Shown: piece by piece, positions 35,361-45,125 of the stretch
Layout: each line of letters starts with the position of its first letter
How positions within the stretch are numbered: the first letter of the stretch is position 1
DNA from: Topomyia yanbarensis
Lineage: Eukaryota > Arthropoda > Insecta > Diptera > Culicidae
Assembly (NCBI RefSeq): GCF_030247195.1
Contig: NC_080671.1
Span: forward strand, 97,451,845-97,515,844
DNA length: 64,000 nt
Direction: 5' to 3'
Translations under genes and position numbers: made by a program
Notes under the pieces: model-generated
The model's input: only the letters and a program-made list of their open reading frames with translations
Database searches by the model: none
Told to the model about the DNA's origin: nothing

Positions 35361-35694
35361 TTTTTGACATTAAAAATGTCTTACTCCACTATCTGGGGCT
35401 AGGTGTCATTCTAAAATCTAAACTATCTCCCATGTAACGAAACTATGTAAGGTTTGCACGCTTATAACTCCGATATTACTAGATGGATTTTAATCATTCA
35501 TATACCAACCGATTCAGAAACACCTAACTTAAATATTGATAATAATTTAATATCTCCCCAATAAAAGTAGACTTTTAAAAATTGGTAAAATTAAAAAGTT
35601 CACGAAAAACGGGAAAATTACCATTCGTGATGCAGATTTCTCAGACACAGCCGTCATTAGAGGGTAGGTTAGTGGCTCAATTACAAACGAAAAG

Positions 35695-35732
35695 TCATAA
35701 ATAGAAGCAACGCATGTCCGTTTAAATCAGTT
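35695..35732 (+). promoter_or_regulatory. Core-promoter-like module 1 (TATA plus initiator)
   Basis: A TCATAAATAG box at 35695-35704 is followed by TCAGTT at 35727-35732. The initiator A sits about 31 bases after the TATA start, the spacing of insect polymerase II core promoters. The module is repeated about 155 bp downstream. Function is inference. Confidence 0.5.
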
Positions 35733-35854
35733 GTTGCTCTTATCCCATATGAGCAACATCGTCTCCGGGCGATGCAATAAGCGCTATCGATTTTCGGCAA
35801 CGTTGGCATTCGCACACACTCGCACCTAAGTGACTAAACCATATACGGTTAGTT

Positions 35855-35890
35855 TATAAATAGAGGTGACGCGTACCCGTTTGAATCAGT
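35855..35890 (+). promoter_or_regulatory. Core-promoter-like module 2 (TATA plus initiator)
   Basis: TATAAATAG (35855-35863) is followed by TCAGT (35886-35890), with 33 bases to the initiator A. The bases between and after (GACGCGTACCCGTTTGAATC) are a diverged repeat of module 1. A related module on the minus strand lies at 43722-43757. Confidence 0.55.
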
Positions 35891-36311
35891 TTTTGTTCTT
35901 ATGTCGAACGGGTAAGATTATGGCTGCAGCGTCTAGGCACTACACTAAGCGGTAGACGCTATGCATTTTCGGCAGCGGTGGCCGTGTGCGGATTTTTCGG
36001 GTACCAGCACGGTGTCACAGAATGATTTGCAAAGTGGGTGGGTGGGGTGGTTTGGATTTAATTCAATACGGTGTGTGCTGCTTAAGAGTGTTGCGTTTGA
36101 AAAAAATATATTTATTTTTATGCATGCGTGTGCGTTGTAACTTGTTAATCCATGTTTACGGCGCTTTGTAGCTGCGTAGGGTAAAGAGCCTATTGGTTTT
36201 CATGTTTCATATTTCGGTTATATGTTTTTTATCAGTAAGGCATCTGACAACGTGCTTCTGTAGTTATTGCACTGTTCAGCAGCGTAGTATTTTATATAGG
36301 AGAGTACACTT

Positions 36312-36395
36312 AGGTTTTTTACGCGGATTTTGAAATTTACGCGGTTTTCATTAACGCGTTTTTTTTAAATTACGCGGTTTTCATTTACACGGCCT
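36312..36395. repeat. ACGCGG repeat block in left arm
   Basis: Four imperfect units of TTTACGCGGATTTTGAAATT. It is mirrored at about 38365-38445 and related to 20945-21120 and 23880-23955. Confidence 0.7.
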
Positions 36396-36843
36396 GTATC
36401 CCCTGCGTGAAAAATCTGAGCATCGGAAACAATCACATTCCCAGCAGAACTTTTTGTTTTCTAATTTCAAACACTTTTGTTTCGTACTGCACACAATGGA
36501 AAATTTTAAAACTGAACTTACCGTCCCAGCAGCAGTTTAAGCGGGTGTTCTTTTTCGATTCAAATTCAAGCCATGTCTTAAGCGTTACTGGACTTAAAAT
36601 TGTTTTCCCAGTTTATCCAGTCAGAATATCTGTCCTACCCTATGTATTTAAAACACAGTTCTAATTGCGTTTTAAAGTATACAACAAATAGAACGGTTGG
36701 GTATATTATATTAAATTTTAAAATAAATCTGTTTTAAATTATTAAACAAACCGCTGTACTGAAGATATAATTATGTCAGTCCTATTACCACATAAAACAC
36801 CTATATAACATAAAACGTTTCAGAATTGGTTTAATAATACAAT

Positions 36844-36939
36844 GTTTACACTACAGAGTTATAACACGTTTTAATAATTAGCAACAAGAAAAATGTCACC
36901 AAGATAGCATAAAAACCCGTTTTAACTGGTAGTGCGAAC
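36844..36939. mobile_element. 96-bp palindromic MITE, copy 2
   Basis: It has the same length and ends as 16960-17055 (GTTTACACTAC to GTAGTGCGAAC, the latter read as the inner end). It was carried inside the palindrome arm before the arm was duplicated. Confidence 0.75.
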
Positions 36940-37332
36940 GTTGCATAACAATGTAATTTATCAAATAATTTCATTTTTTTCACCACTAATCGATCAAGAA
37001 ATACTTAAACTTAAGATTGTTTACTTAAGTTCATTAGTACATCATTGAAAATTTAAATGGAAAATGAAATTTCATATTTCATAGAGAATCTGTATATTTC
37101 CGTTGGCGGGCGTGGGCTTCTTCATCACAGCTCTCAATATGGAACTTTTCTTTTGAATATATTTTTTGGACAGACCAGCCTATTTTTACTAGATGGATCA
37201 GCCAAATAATGCCAATCACCTAGTGAGATACTTGATTAATTAATAGATTACCTAGGACTGGTGGTATCCAACGGGGAAAAACGATCGGAAATGGTGAGTG
37301 AAGCTAAGCAATCATGTGAAAAAAATTCACCA

Positions 37333-37405
37333 CCCAGAGGCGAGACTCGAACCCGCAACCTTTGAGACTCCGGCCCAATGCCCTAACCCTTATGCTATCC
37401 CTGGG
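37333..37405 (-). other. tRNA-like sequence (SINE head or tRNA pseudogene) at palindrome centre
   Basis: Read on the minus strand, 73 bases fold as a cloverleaf. The 7-bp acceptor stem is CCCAGGG with CTCTGGG, the anticodon stem TTGGG with CTCAA around a 7-base loop, and the T stem GCGGG with CTCGC around TTCGAGT. The D arm is weak. Box A (TAGCATAAGGG) and box B (GGTTCGAGTCT) are close to the polymerase III consensus. Position 33 is C instead of U, the triplet at 34-36 is GGA, and there is no long variable arm as a true serine tRNA would need. A tRNA-derived element is therefore likelier than a working tRNA gene. Confidence 0.6.
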
Positions 37406-37417
37406 TATGGTGACATC

Positions 37418-37432
37418 ATATGTTCTTTCTGG
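37418..37432. other. 15-bp centre of the palindrome
   Basis: Non-palindromic spacer between TGACATC and GATGTCA. The short loop would let single strands form a very long hairpin. Confidence 0.85.
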
Positions 37433-37444
37433 GATGTCACCATA

Positions 37445-37484
37445 CCCAGGGATAGCATAAGGGTTAGTGCATTGGGCCGGAGTC
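37445..37484 (+). other. Truncated tRNA-like half in right arm
   Basis: It matches the first 40 bases of the tRNA-like sequence (acceptor, box A, anticodon loop) with one visible difference (GTTAGTGCA for GTTAGGGCA). It then jumps to arm sequence, so box B and the 3' acceptor strand are missing. Confidence 0.65.
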
Positions 37485-37820
37485 CCCGTTGGATACCACC
37501 AGTCCTAGGTAATCTATTAATTAATCAAGTATCTCACTAGGTGATTGGCATTATTTGGCTGATCCATCTAGTAAAAATAGGCTGGTCTGTCCAAAAAATA
37601 TATTCAAAAGAAAAGTTCCATATTGAGAGCTGTGATGAAGAAGCCCACGCCCGCCAACGGAAATATACAGATTCTCTATGAAATATGAAATTTCATTTTC
37701 CATTTAAATTTTCAATGATGTACTAATGAACTTAAGTAAACAATCTTAAGTTTAAGTATTTCTTGATCGATTAGTGGTGGAAAAAATGAAATTATTTGAT
37801 AAATTACATTGTTATGCAAC

Positions 37821-37916
37821 GTTCGCACTACCAGTTAAAACGGGTTTTTATGCTATCTTGGTGACATTTTTCTTGTTGCTAATTATTAAAACGTGTTATA
37901 ACTCTGTAGTGTAAAC
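37821..37916. mobile_element. 96-bp palindromic MITE, copy 3
   Basis: Mirror copy of 36844-36939 in the right arm. Confidence 0.75.
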
Positions 37917-38870
37917 ATTGTATTATTAAACCAATTCTGAAACGTTTTATGTTATATAGGTGTTTTATGTGGTAATAGGACTGACATAATTATATCTTCA
38001 GTACAGCGGTTTGTTTAATAATTTAAAACAGATTTATTTTAAAATTTAATATAATATACCCAACCGTTCTATTTGTTGTATACTTTAAAACGCAATTAGA
38101 ACTGTGTTTTAAATACATAGGGTAGGACAGATATTCTGACTGGATAAACTGGGAAAACAATTTTAAGCCCAGTAACGCTTAAGACATGGCTTGAATTTGA
38201 ATCGAAAAAGAACACCCGCTTAAACTGCTGCTGGGACGGTAAGTTCAGTTTTAAAATTTTCCATTGTGTGCAGTACGAAACAAAAGTGTTTGAAATTAGA
38301 AAACAAAAAGTTCTGCTGGGAATGTGATTGTTTCCGATGCTCAGATTTTTCACGCAGGGGATACAGGCCGTGTAAATGAAAACCGCGTAATTTAAAAAAA
38401 AACGCGTTAATGAAAACCGCGTAAATTTCAAAATCCGCGTAAAAAACCTAAGTGTACTCTCCTATATAAAATACTACGCTGCTGAACAGTGCAATAACTA
38501 CAGAAGCACGTTGTCAGATGCCTTACTGATAAAAAACATATAACCGAAATATGAAACATGAAAACCAATAGGCTCTTTACCCTACGCAGCTACAAAGCGC
38601 CGTAAACATGGATTAACAAGTTACAACGCACACGCATGCATAAAAATAAATATATTTTTTTCAAACGCAACACTCTTAAGCAGCACACACCGTATTGAAT
38701 TAAATCCAAACCACCCCACCCACCCACTTTGCAAATCATTCTGTGACACCGTGCTGGTACCCGAAAAATCCGCACACGGCCACCGCTGCCGAAAATGCAT
38801 AGCGTCTACCGCTTAGTGTAGTGCCTAGACGCTGCAGCCATAATCTTACCCGTTCGACATAAGAACAAAA

Positions 38871-38906
38871 ACTGATTCAAACGGGTACGCGTCACCTCTA
38901 TTTATA
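38871..38906 (-). promoter_or_regulatory. Mirror of core-promoter-like module 2
   Basis: Minus-strand TATAAATAG (38898-38906) and TCAGT (38871-38875), identical to 35855-35890. Together the arms present promoters pointing inward from both sides. Confidence 0.5.
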
Positions 38907-39028
38907 AACTAACCGTATATGGTTTAGTCACTTAGGTGCGAGTGTGTGCGAATGCCAACGTTGCCGAAAATCGATAGCGCTTATTGCATCGCCCGGAGAC
39001 GATGTTGCTCATATGGGATAAGAGCAAC

Positions 39029-39066
39029 AACTGATTTAAACGGACATGCGTTGCTTCTATTTATGA
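39029..39066 (-). promoter_or_regulatory. Mirror of core-promoter-like module 1
   Basis: Minus-strand TCATAAATAG (39057-39066) and TCAGTT (39029-39034), identical to 35695-35732. Confidence 0.5.
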
Positions 39067-39450
39067 CTTTTCGTTTGTAATTGAGCCACTAACCTACCCT
39101 CTAATGACGGCTGTGTCTGAGAAATCTGCATCACGAATGGTAATTTTCCCGTTTTTCGTGAACTTTTTAATTTTACCAATTTTTAAAAGTCTACTTTTAT
39201 TGGGGAGATATTAAATTATTATCAATATTTAAGTTAGGTGTTTCTGAATCGGTTGGTATATGAATGATTAAAATCCATCTAGTAATATCGGAGTTATAAG
39301 CGTGCAAACCTTACATAGTTTCGTTACATGGGAGATAGTTTAGATTTTAGAATGACACCTAGCCCCAGATAGTGGAGTAAGACATTTTTAATGTCAAAAA
39401 CTTGTTTTTAAGGCAAATTTTCTTTAAATTCACAGTAATTTTTTCTGCGT

Positions 39451-39532
39451 GCAGTCTTCCAGTCTTCCAGTCTTCCAGTGCTCCAGTGTTCTAGTCTTCC
39501 AGTATTTCAGTATTCCAGTCTTCCAATCTTCA
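39451..39532. repeat. 9-bp CAGTCTTC-type minisatellite
   Basis: About nine imperfect tandem units of AGTCTTCC(A) form a short array just outside the right palindrome arm. It has no counterpart on the left side. Confidence 0.85.
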
Positions 39533-39944
39533 TGCAAATTTAGTATAAATAGTTACCATGTTTCAGGCAACAAGCAGTTGGGAAATTGGATTCTGAGATG
39601 ATTATGACTTTCATTGGTTTAGTTTTCGATAAAAATAAAAATTGTTTTGTTTGAACAATGAAAAGCTTTTTTCAAATAATTTTTCTCTTGAAAGTGTCCA
39701 ACTTTAATTTTTGACGGTAGGTAGGGTTCATAATTACCTATCTTGGAGCAAATTTTCGTCCAAACCAAAGATGTTTTTTTTGTTGTAAATCGACTTTAAA
39801 TTTTTAAAATTGATTTTTTCAGTGTAGGAGTCGATGAAGAATTTTTTCAATATTTTTTTTTCAAAACTTTGACTAATTTTGTAAAAATCACTCCTACAAC
39901 ATTTTTGTAGTGTTTGTCATTTTTAGACTATAGCCATTTGAAAA

Positions 39945-40118
39945 AAATGGTAAAACAAGTTTGACCCTTTCCAAAAGACAGTCTAAGTCTAGATCATTTT
40001 TGAAAAAACAAAGTATGCAAAGTGGCTTTTTGTGACTAAATCTACATGTACAGAAAGTTTTATTAAAATCTGAGAGGATGCTGCCAACTCTGAAGACTTT
40101 TTAGCGCGAAATTCGTCT
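39945..40118. repeat. Outer right arm of the nested foldback, inner part
   Basis: Inverse of 35200-35360. Its continuation is displaced to about 41215-41290 by the palindromic insert at 40119-41214. Confidence 0.65.
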
Positions 40119-41214
40119 ATGGGAAAATATGAGCAAAATATATTAAATGCTATAACATTTGAAGTAGCATTCAGAAAATTTCAGTTTATACCTTTTTTAA
40201 GAAAACATTCTTAGCATTTCGATGGAAATATTTGTGTTTCTCAAAAAATAAGGGAAGTTGGAGTTTTTGGACATTTTATCCCAGAAATTTCATATTCTTA
40301 ATAACCATTCTGCTCTATGCTGCAAATTATATCTATTTTTCAGTTTTCCTAATGTAAAAGAATCTCAGTAATCTAGAGGCATCTTTGTGAATACGAAAAG
40401 TTGCCCTAGAACCCCGAGCATTTTGTCATTCATATCAAATTTTATCATATTCTCGTACATACATCTCTGTTATTCTTCAATCTATTTTTATTCGATGTAC
40501 TTTGTTGAACGTGGAAAATTCTCAGGAATAGAATGGAAATAGACTTGTTGCCGGTGAAATTCAGAAACATCAGATTTTTGGACATTGCGTCTAGAAACCA
40601 CAATTTTTCCATCAAAAGCTCCAACTTCTCATATTTTTACTGAAATGAAGCTTCTATTATGTGATTTCTGAGAGTTTTCAAACTGGAAATAGTAAATTTA
40701 ATAACTATTTATTGTTAAATGGAGTTGATATGACTATTTAAAAAAAATTTGGAATCGAGACTAAATGCCAAAAAATTAATATGTCGGAATTTTACCGACA
40801 GCATATCTACTTCTATTTTGCTCCACAGTATTTTTAAGTTCAAAAAGGTACATCTAAGAAAATTTTATTAAAGAGTAGATCATAAAATTTAATATGAGTG
40901 ACGAAGTACTGTATTTAGATCCCCAACTCCTCGTATTCTGACGAAGGTCGCAAAGGGTCCGCTCGATTCCTGAGATGTTTTCACATAAGAAAAACTGCAA
41001 AATATGTATGATTTGCAGCAGAGAGCAGAATGGTTATTAGGAATAGAGGGATTCTAGGACATAATGTCCCAAAACTCCAATTTCTCGTATGTTATTCGCA
41101 ACAAAAATATTTCCATTGAAATGTTTCTATTCAACAAAGGTATAAACTGTAATTTTCGGAATGCTACTTCAAAAGTTATAACATTTAATGTATTTTTTTC
41201 TCATATTTTCCCAT
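40119..41214. mobile_element. 1.1-kb foldback element nested in the outer arm
   Basis: The sequence runs from ATGGGAAAATATGAG to the complementary CTCATATTTTCCCAT. Inverted arms of about 300 bp (40119-40440 against about 40915-41214) differ at roughly one base in six to eight by eye. It splits a stretch that is continuous on the left side (35160-35220), which shows it to be an insertion. A target duplication was not resolved, and TA is possible. No coding region is present. Confidence 0.68.
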
Positions 41215-41344
41215 TAGTATCAATGTCAAAAACTTCAAGCGAAATGAGCGGGGGTCTAAAATTGTCCAAATGTTGTGAAATTTGTCAATTTGCCTTTGAG
41301 ATTTAAAACAAAAAAAAAAAATATTGCGGTATCCTAATACACAC

Positions 41345-41420
41345 GCACACACATACAGACATTTACCGAATTCGACAAACTGAGCCGAATGGCATATGGC
41401 ACTCGGCCCTCCGCACAGTG
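41345..41420. repeat. Dispersed conserved motif, copy 1
   Basis: CACACACATACAGACATTTA followed by CTGAGCCGAATGGCATATGG and CTCGGCCCTCCG. The same sequence appears on the opposite strand at 45060-45125 (CTGAGTCGAATGGTATAC). I remember this type of motif as common in Aedes retroelements but cannot name the family. Confidence 0.6.
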
Positions 41421-43249
41421 GATCCACACCATACAAAAGCTGGACAAAACCTCAAAAGTAGTTTAAAATGTCTGAAAATATCATCTAAGGGTAATGTTGG
41501 TGCGTTGAACTCTATTTTACGCTAAAATGAAAATAAGACAGCCTAGGGTGGTTCTAAAAGTTTTTTTTTTAGATTTCGTAAAAGTGAATTTTATTAACTT
41601 CTCAAAACAATTACTTTGTAAGTGAACAGAAACATTTTGATTTCCTAGGGTAGTCCTTAGTAACGAGTTAGCTAGGGTGGTTCCAATTTATCGAAATCTG
41701 GTGAATAAAAAATGATGTAATTTTATACATTTCTTTGTAGATCTTCAGTCCAGTTTAAGCGATAATCCTCATGTACTAATTTATGAACGTATGCGTTTAG
41801 AATGGTTATAAAAGATAGCATACCTTAAGGTGTTTGAAAGAATGTCTTAAATTTTTGTTTTATTGGTTTATTTATTTATAGTTATCACCAAAGCTATTAA
41901 AAGATGACAGCTTTATTTGATTTTAATGTAGATCTTAAATCATACCCTGCTATGCTTTATTCACAGTTTCTCATACGATGCATACTGCAGCTAAGCTGCT
42001 CAATTCTTTTCCATTCCAATGATGATATGAATATCTCTCCTTGTGGATACTGACTTGGTTTTTTGTACGAAAACATCCTGAGCATACTTTGCACTGTATG
42101 TGTATGCTTTGAAATAAAGGCGTGAGCGTTTTTGCATGAAACTCTCATCAGTTTGGAAGTGAATTATTGAGGGAGATTTTGAATTTGATTGTTGATTATG
42201 ATAGATTCAATAAGGAGTTTGCACTTGAAAATAAATGTTGCATTACTGGCCAATAACTAAAAATTGGATAAAAAAGAACACTTCCCACACTCACGTGTTT
42301 ACCTTACATCGGTCACCATTAAAACTATCAACCAATACCTACTAAAGAAATAGTATTCATGGAAAGATATGATAATAGTTACAGTTAGTTTGCCTCGTTG
42401 GCTTGTATTTATTTGAATTTTTCCATACTGCAGATAACTGCGAAAATGTAGAAACACGAGTCATAGTTGCAAGACGGTTAAGGCGTACTTATATTTGTAT
42501 CAAGGAAATCGCCCCAAACCCTGAATTTACAAGCAGCGTCCAGAAAAAGAAATCCACGGGTGAATAATAATACAAAACTTCATGAAATCAAAAAATACCA
42601 TGCGTCTCCACGGAAAAACTAATTTTACAAATGAGTTTTTATATAAACCTTCGGCGCAAAACGGCGCAAGATGGCACTATGATTTTTGAAAACTAGATAA
42701 AATTCTACGTCAGTTGTGCTAGATGAGATCCTTCAACACGCCTTTACCGATAAAGAGATGACACTCTGAATGTAAATAAGTCCGTGTTAAACAACATAGT
42801 TATATTGATTTTATTGGTAACTTTTAAAATACTCATTATTTCTCAAATCGAAATACACCATTGAATTCCTGAGATGATTTTCTATTAGAAACGTCTATAT
42901 GTGTTGCTAAATTATCATTGTAGTACTTATTAAAGCGAGATGAATTAGAATGAACAAAAACTTTTTGTCACTCAAATTCTTGCAGATTTTGAAGATTTTG
43001 TACGGTTCAAAAAATATAGCACTTATATTTTTCAATCGATTAACTCAAAAATTTGGCGAGTACAGCTTTGGCTAATGTACATTTAAAAAAAAAATATAAA
43101 AGGTGTGAAAATCGACAATAAATTTTGGAGGTTTTGACCGGCCCGGCCCCATTGTGCTCCGGGCCGGGATTAGGTTTGCGCTGTTCAGAGTGACAGTGAT
43201 TGCATAAATCAATATTACAGCTGCTCTAATATAAATCAATCTCTTCGCC
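41421..43249. other. Spacer, no gene recognised
   Basis: CTAGGGTGGTTC occurs twice in the same orientation (about 41546 and 41673) with a weaker form at 41650. A GC-rich imperfect hairpin (GGCCCGGCCCC...GGGCCGGG) lies at 43138-43170. No coding frame is supported. Confidence 0.45.
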
Positions 43250-44075
43250 CACTCAAATCTCCAACAAACCCACGCTTCTCAGTACGGGAATATCAAGTCC
43301 GCATCTCGTATATTCGATATATGAAACGTGTGAGTCAATAAGCTCATTACCACACGTGCCTATACAAATCGCCAAAAACACACCGTCAACCCAATGCACA
43401 CACAAGCATAAAATAAATGTATTTATCCTAATTCGCAAACTCACAAGTAGCACACACGTTGCATCTTGCACTGTTGAACCCTTCCCACATGCTTGCCTAA
43501 TCATTGTGTGTAAACGATTCGACCCTATCGCATAGTCTATCGTGCGCTGCGCGAGTTGAAACTCTATATACATGCACGATTGTGGAGTTTCAACTCGCAC
43601 GACAAACGTGTTGTACACGGTTTAACTGTGTGCGGGTTGCAAAAGTGCCATAGCATTTACCGCTTCTTGCACTGTCCGAACGATATCGTCATGATGTTGC
43701 CCGTTTGGAATGCAAGCATCGACTGACTCAAACAGACACGCGGCACCTCTATTTATACTCTCCTGGTATTTGATTGAGTCGCTAGGTGCTCCCTATTGAC
43801 GGCTCTGCCCGGAATATGTATGGCAGTTTTCATGTTGTTCGCTATTTATTCACTGTTACGAGTTTTTCAATAGTGTACTCTGGAAATACATAAACCATAT
43901 AGCAGCAGAACCTAATTTCAGTTGATTCTGATTTGTTTGGTGGTAATAAGATCCATAAATAACGGAGTGATTAGCGTTCAAAACAGTAACGCAAAAACGT
44001 GACATCGCTGGATTTTAGATTCTAGAATGACACCCGGCCCCAGATAGTGCAGTAAGACATTTTCAATATATCATT
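43250..44075. repeat. Diverged single-arm relative of the palindrome arm
   Basis: Phrases in the same order as the right palindrome arm include the TATA/initiator module (minus strand), TTATTGACGGCTCTGCC-like sequence, and the outer end GGCCCCAGATAGTGCAGTAAG near 44036-44057. The minus-strand frame 43253-43618 corresponds loosely to the frame at 38590-38775 and is not a supported protein. It shows that the arm sequence exists elsewhere as a single copy. Confidence 0.65.
43722..43757 (-). promoter_or_regulatory. Core-promoter-like module in the single-arm relative
   Basis: Minus-strand TATAAATAG (43749-43757) and TCAGT (43722-43726), with the same 33-base spacing as module 2 although the flanking sequence has diverged. 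Confidence 0.5.
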
Positions 44076-44243
44076 TAGCATTTTGAGTTGGTAAGGGGAT
44101 ATACCGATTTCGGCACGAAGTGTTAGCTTTAAGCTTCATTGATAAGACATCAAACTGGGATAAAATTGCCTAAGAATACTGAAAATGATAGAATTTCGAT
44201 TCAGAATTGGGTTGGAAAGAAATTCAGAGCCCCAAATTGTTAA

Positions 44244-44941
44244 GGGGTTACATATGTTGAGGTGCGTGAATTATTGTAAAGGTATGTAGCCATATGTTCA
44301 TGAAATACTTGTTATGCTTTTATCGTAGTGCAATGTCCAATTTGCAAAATCCACTTGAGAACATAAAAAAATATTTATAATTGACGAGGTTATAGCAAAC
44401 GTGTTTTTTTCAAAGAGTTTTGCCGTGACTACGATTCCAGTTAAACAGCTCAATTGAAAGCATAAAACTAAAAAAAAATCAGTAGTATGCGTATCTGTGG
44501 TGTCCATAAACGATTGATTAAAATAATTTTCTTCTGTTTGGAAACGGGGAGGATTTACCCAAAAAAACACTATTTTCACCTAAAAAAATATGAAAAAAAT
44601 TCATATTGTTAATATGAACATTTTGACGACAAAAAGGAATCGTTCAAGGACACGGCAATTAAATTACGAACAAGCTAAAAAAAATTTGAGATCGGTTGAA
44701 AACTTTTTCGGCAATCGTAGTCACCGCAAAGATGGTTTTGGGAAACATGATTGCGCGATAATCGCGTTTAAAGTTTCAAGCATGAGTCACACTTCCATAA
44801 GGGAGCAAGATGAAAAACGCTATAACTTTGCGTCTACTGCTCCTATCTCTAAAAACATTTGAGATAATATTCTTAAGAACCAGAACATTATGATAGAAGA
44901 AAAAAATCGATATTTTGGCCGACCTCAACATATGTAACCCC
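44244..44941. mobile_element. TTAA-flanked TIR element
   Basis: A perfect inverted repeat GGGGTTACATATGTTGAGGT lies at both ends. TTAA sits directly outside on each side (44240-44243, 44942-44945). The length is 698 bp. The TTAA target suggests piggyBac-type transposition, though a TA duplication inside TTAA cannot be excluded. No transposase frame is recognised. Confidence 0.75.
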
Positions 44942-45059
44942 TTAATATCATCATTTTGTAACCCTGCGTTTACCTTAATAAATCTGAGGTTTTGATGTTT
45001 TTTACTTTTTTTATAAAAGAAAAGTATGGAAACCCTCAAACTATAATTTTTTTTGATGG

Positions 45060-45125
45060 GGCATAGAGGGCCAATTCTTGTATACCATTCGACTCAGCTC
45101 AACAAGTTGAGTAAATGTCTGTTAT
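45060..45125. repeat. Dispersed conserved motif, copy 2 (inverse)
   Basis: Reverse-complement form of the motif at 41345-41420. Confidence 0.6.

Larger units (their letters stand above)
35361..37417. repeat. Left arm of a giant near-perfect palindrome
   Basis: This arm is repeated in inverse orientation at 37433-39400, with only scattered single-base differences seen by eye. One example is A at about 36594 against G on the other arm. The arm also holds about 89 bp (near 37275-37365) that the right arm lacks. It contains duplicated TATA/initiator modules, ACGCGG repeats, a 96-bp MITE and a tRNA-like sequence at its inner end. Open frames on the two arms (for example 35986-36171 and 38590-38775) are identical because the DNA is. 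Confidence 0.92.
37433..39400. repeat. Right arm of the giant palindrome
   Basis: Inverse copy of 35361-37417, shorter by about 89 bp because a segment covering the second half of the tRNA-like sequence is absent after 37484. The outer end is GACATTTTTAATGTC, itself an inverted repeat. Confidence 0.92.

Noticed and set aside
35986..36171. 61-codon frame identical to a minus-strand frame at 38590-38775
   Set aside because: Identity is explained by the palindrome; the relative at 43253-43618 does not preserve the frame well enough to suggest a protein.
37333..37405. Functional tRNA-Ser(GGA) gene
   Set aside because: C at position 33, no long variable arm, weak D arm and location in a repeat point to a tRNA-derived element.
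43253..43618. 121-codon minus-strand frame as a membrane protein
   Set aside because: Lies in a repeat related to the palindrome arm; the hydrophobic run comes from AT-rich DNA and no family was recognised.
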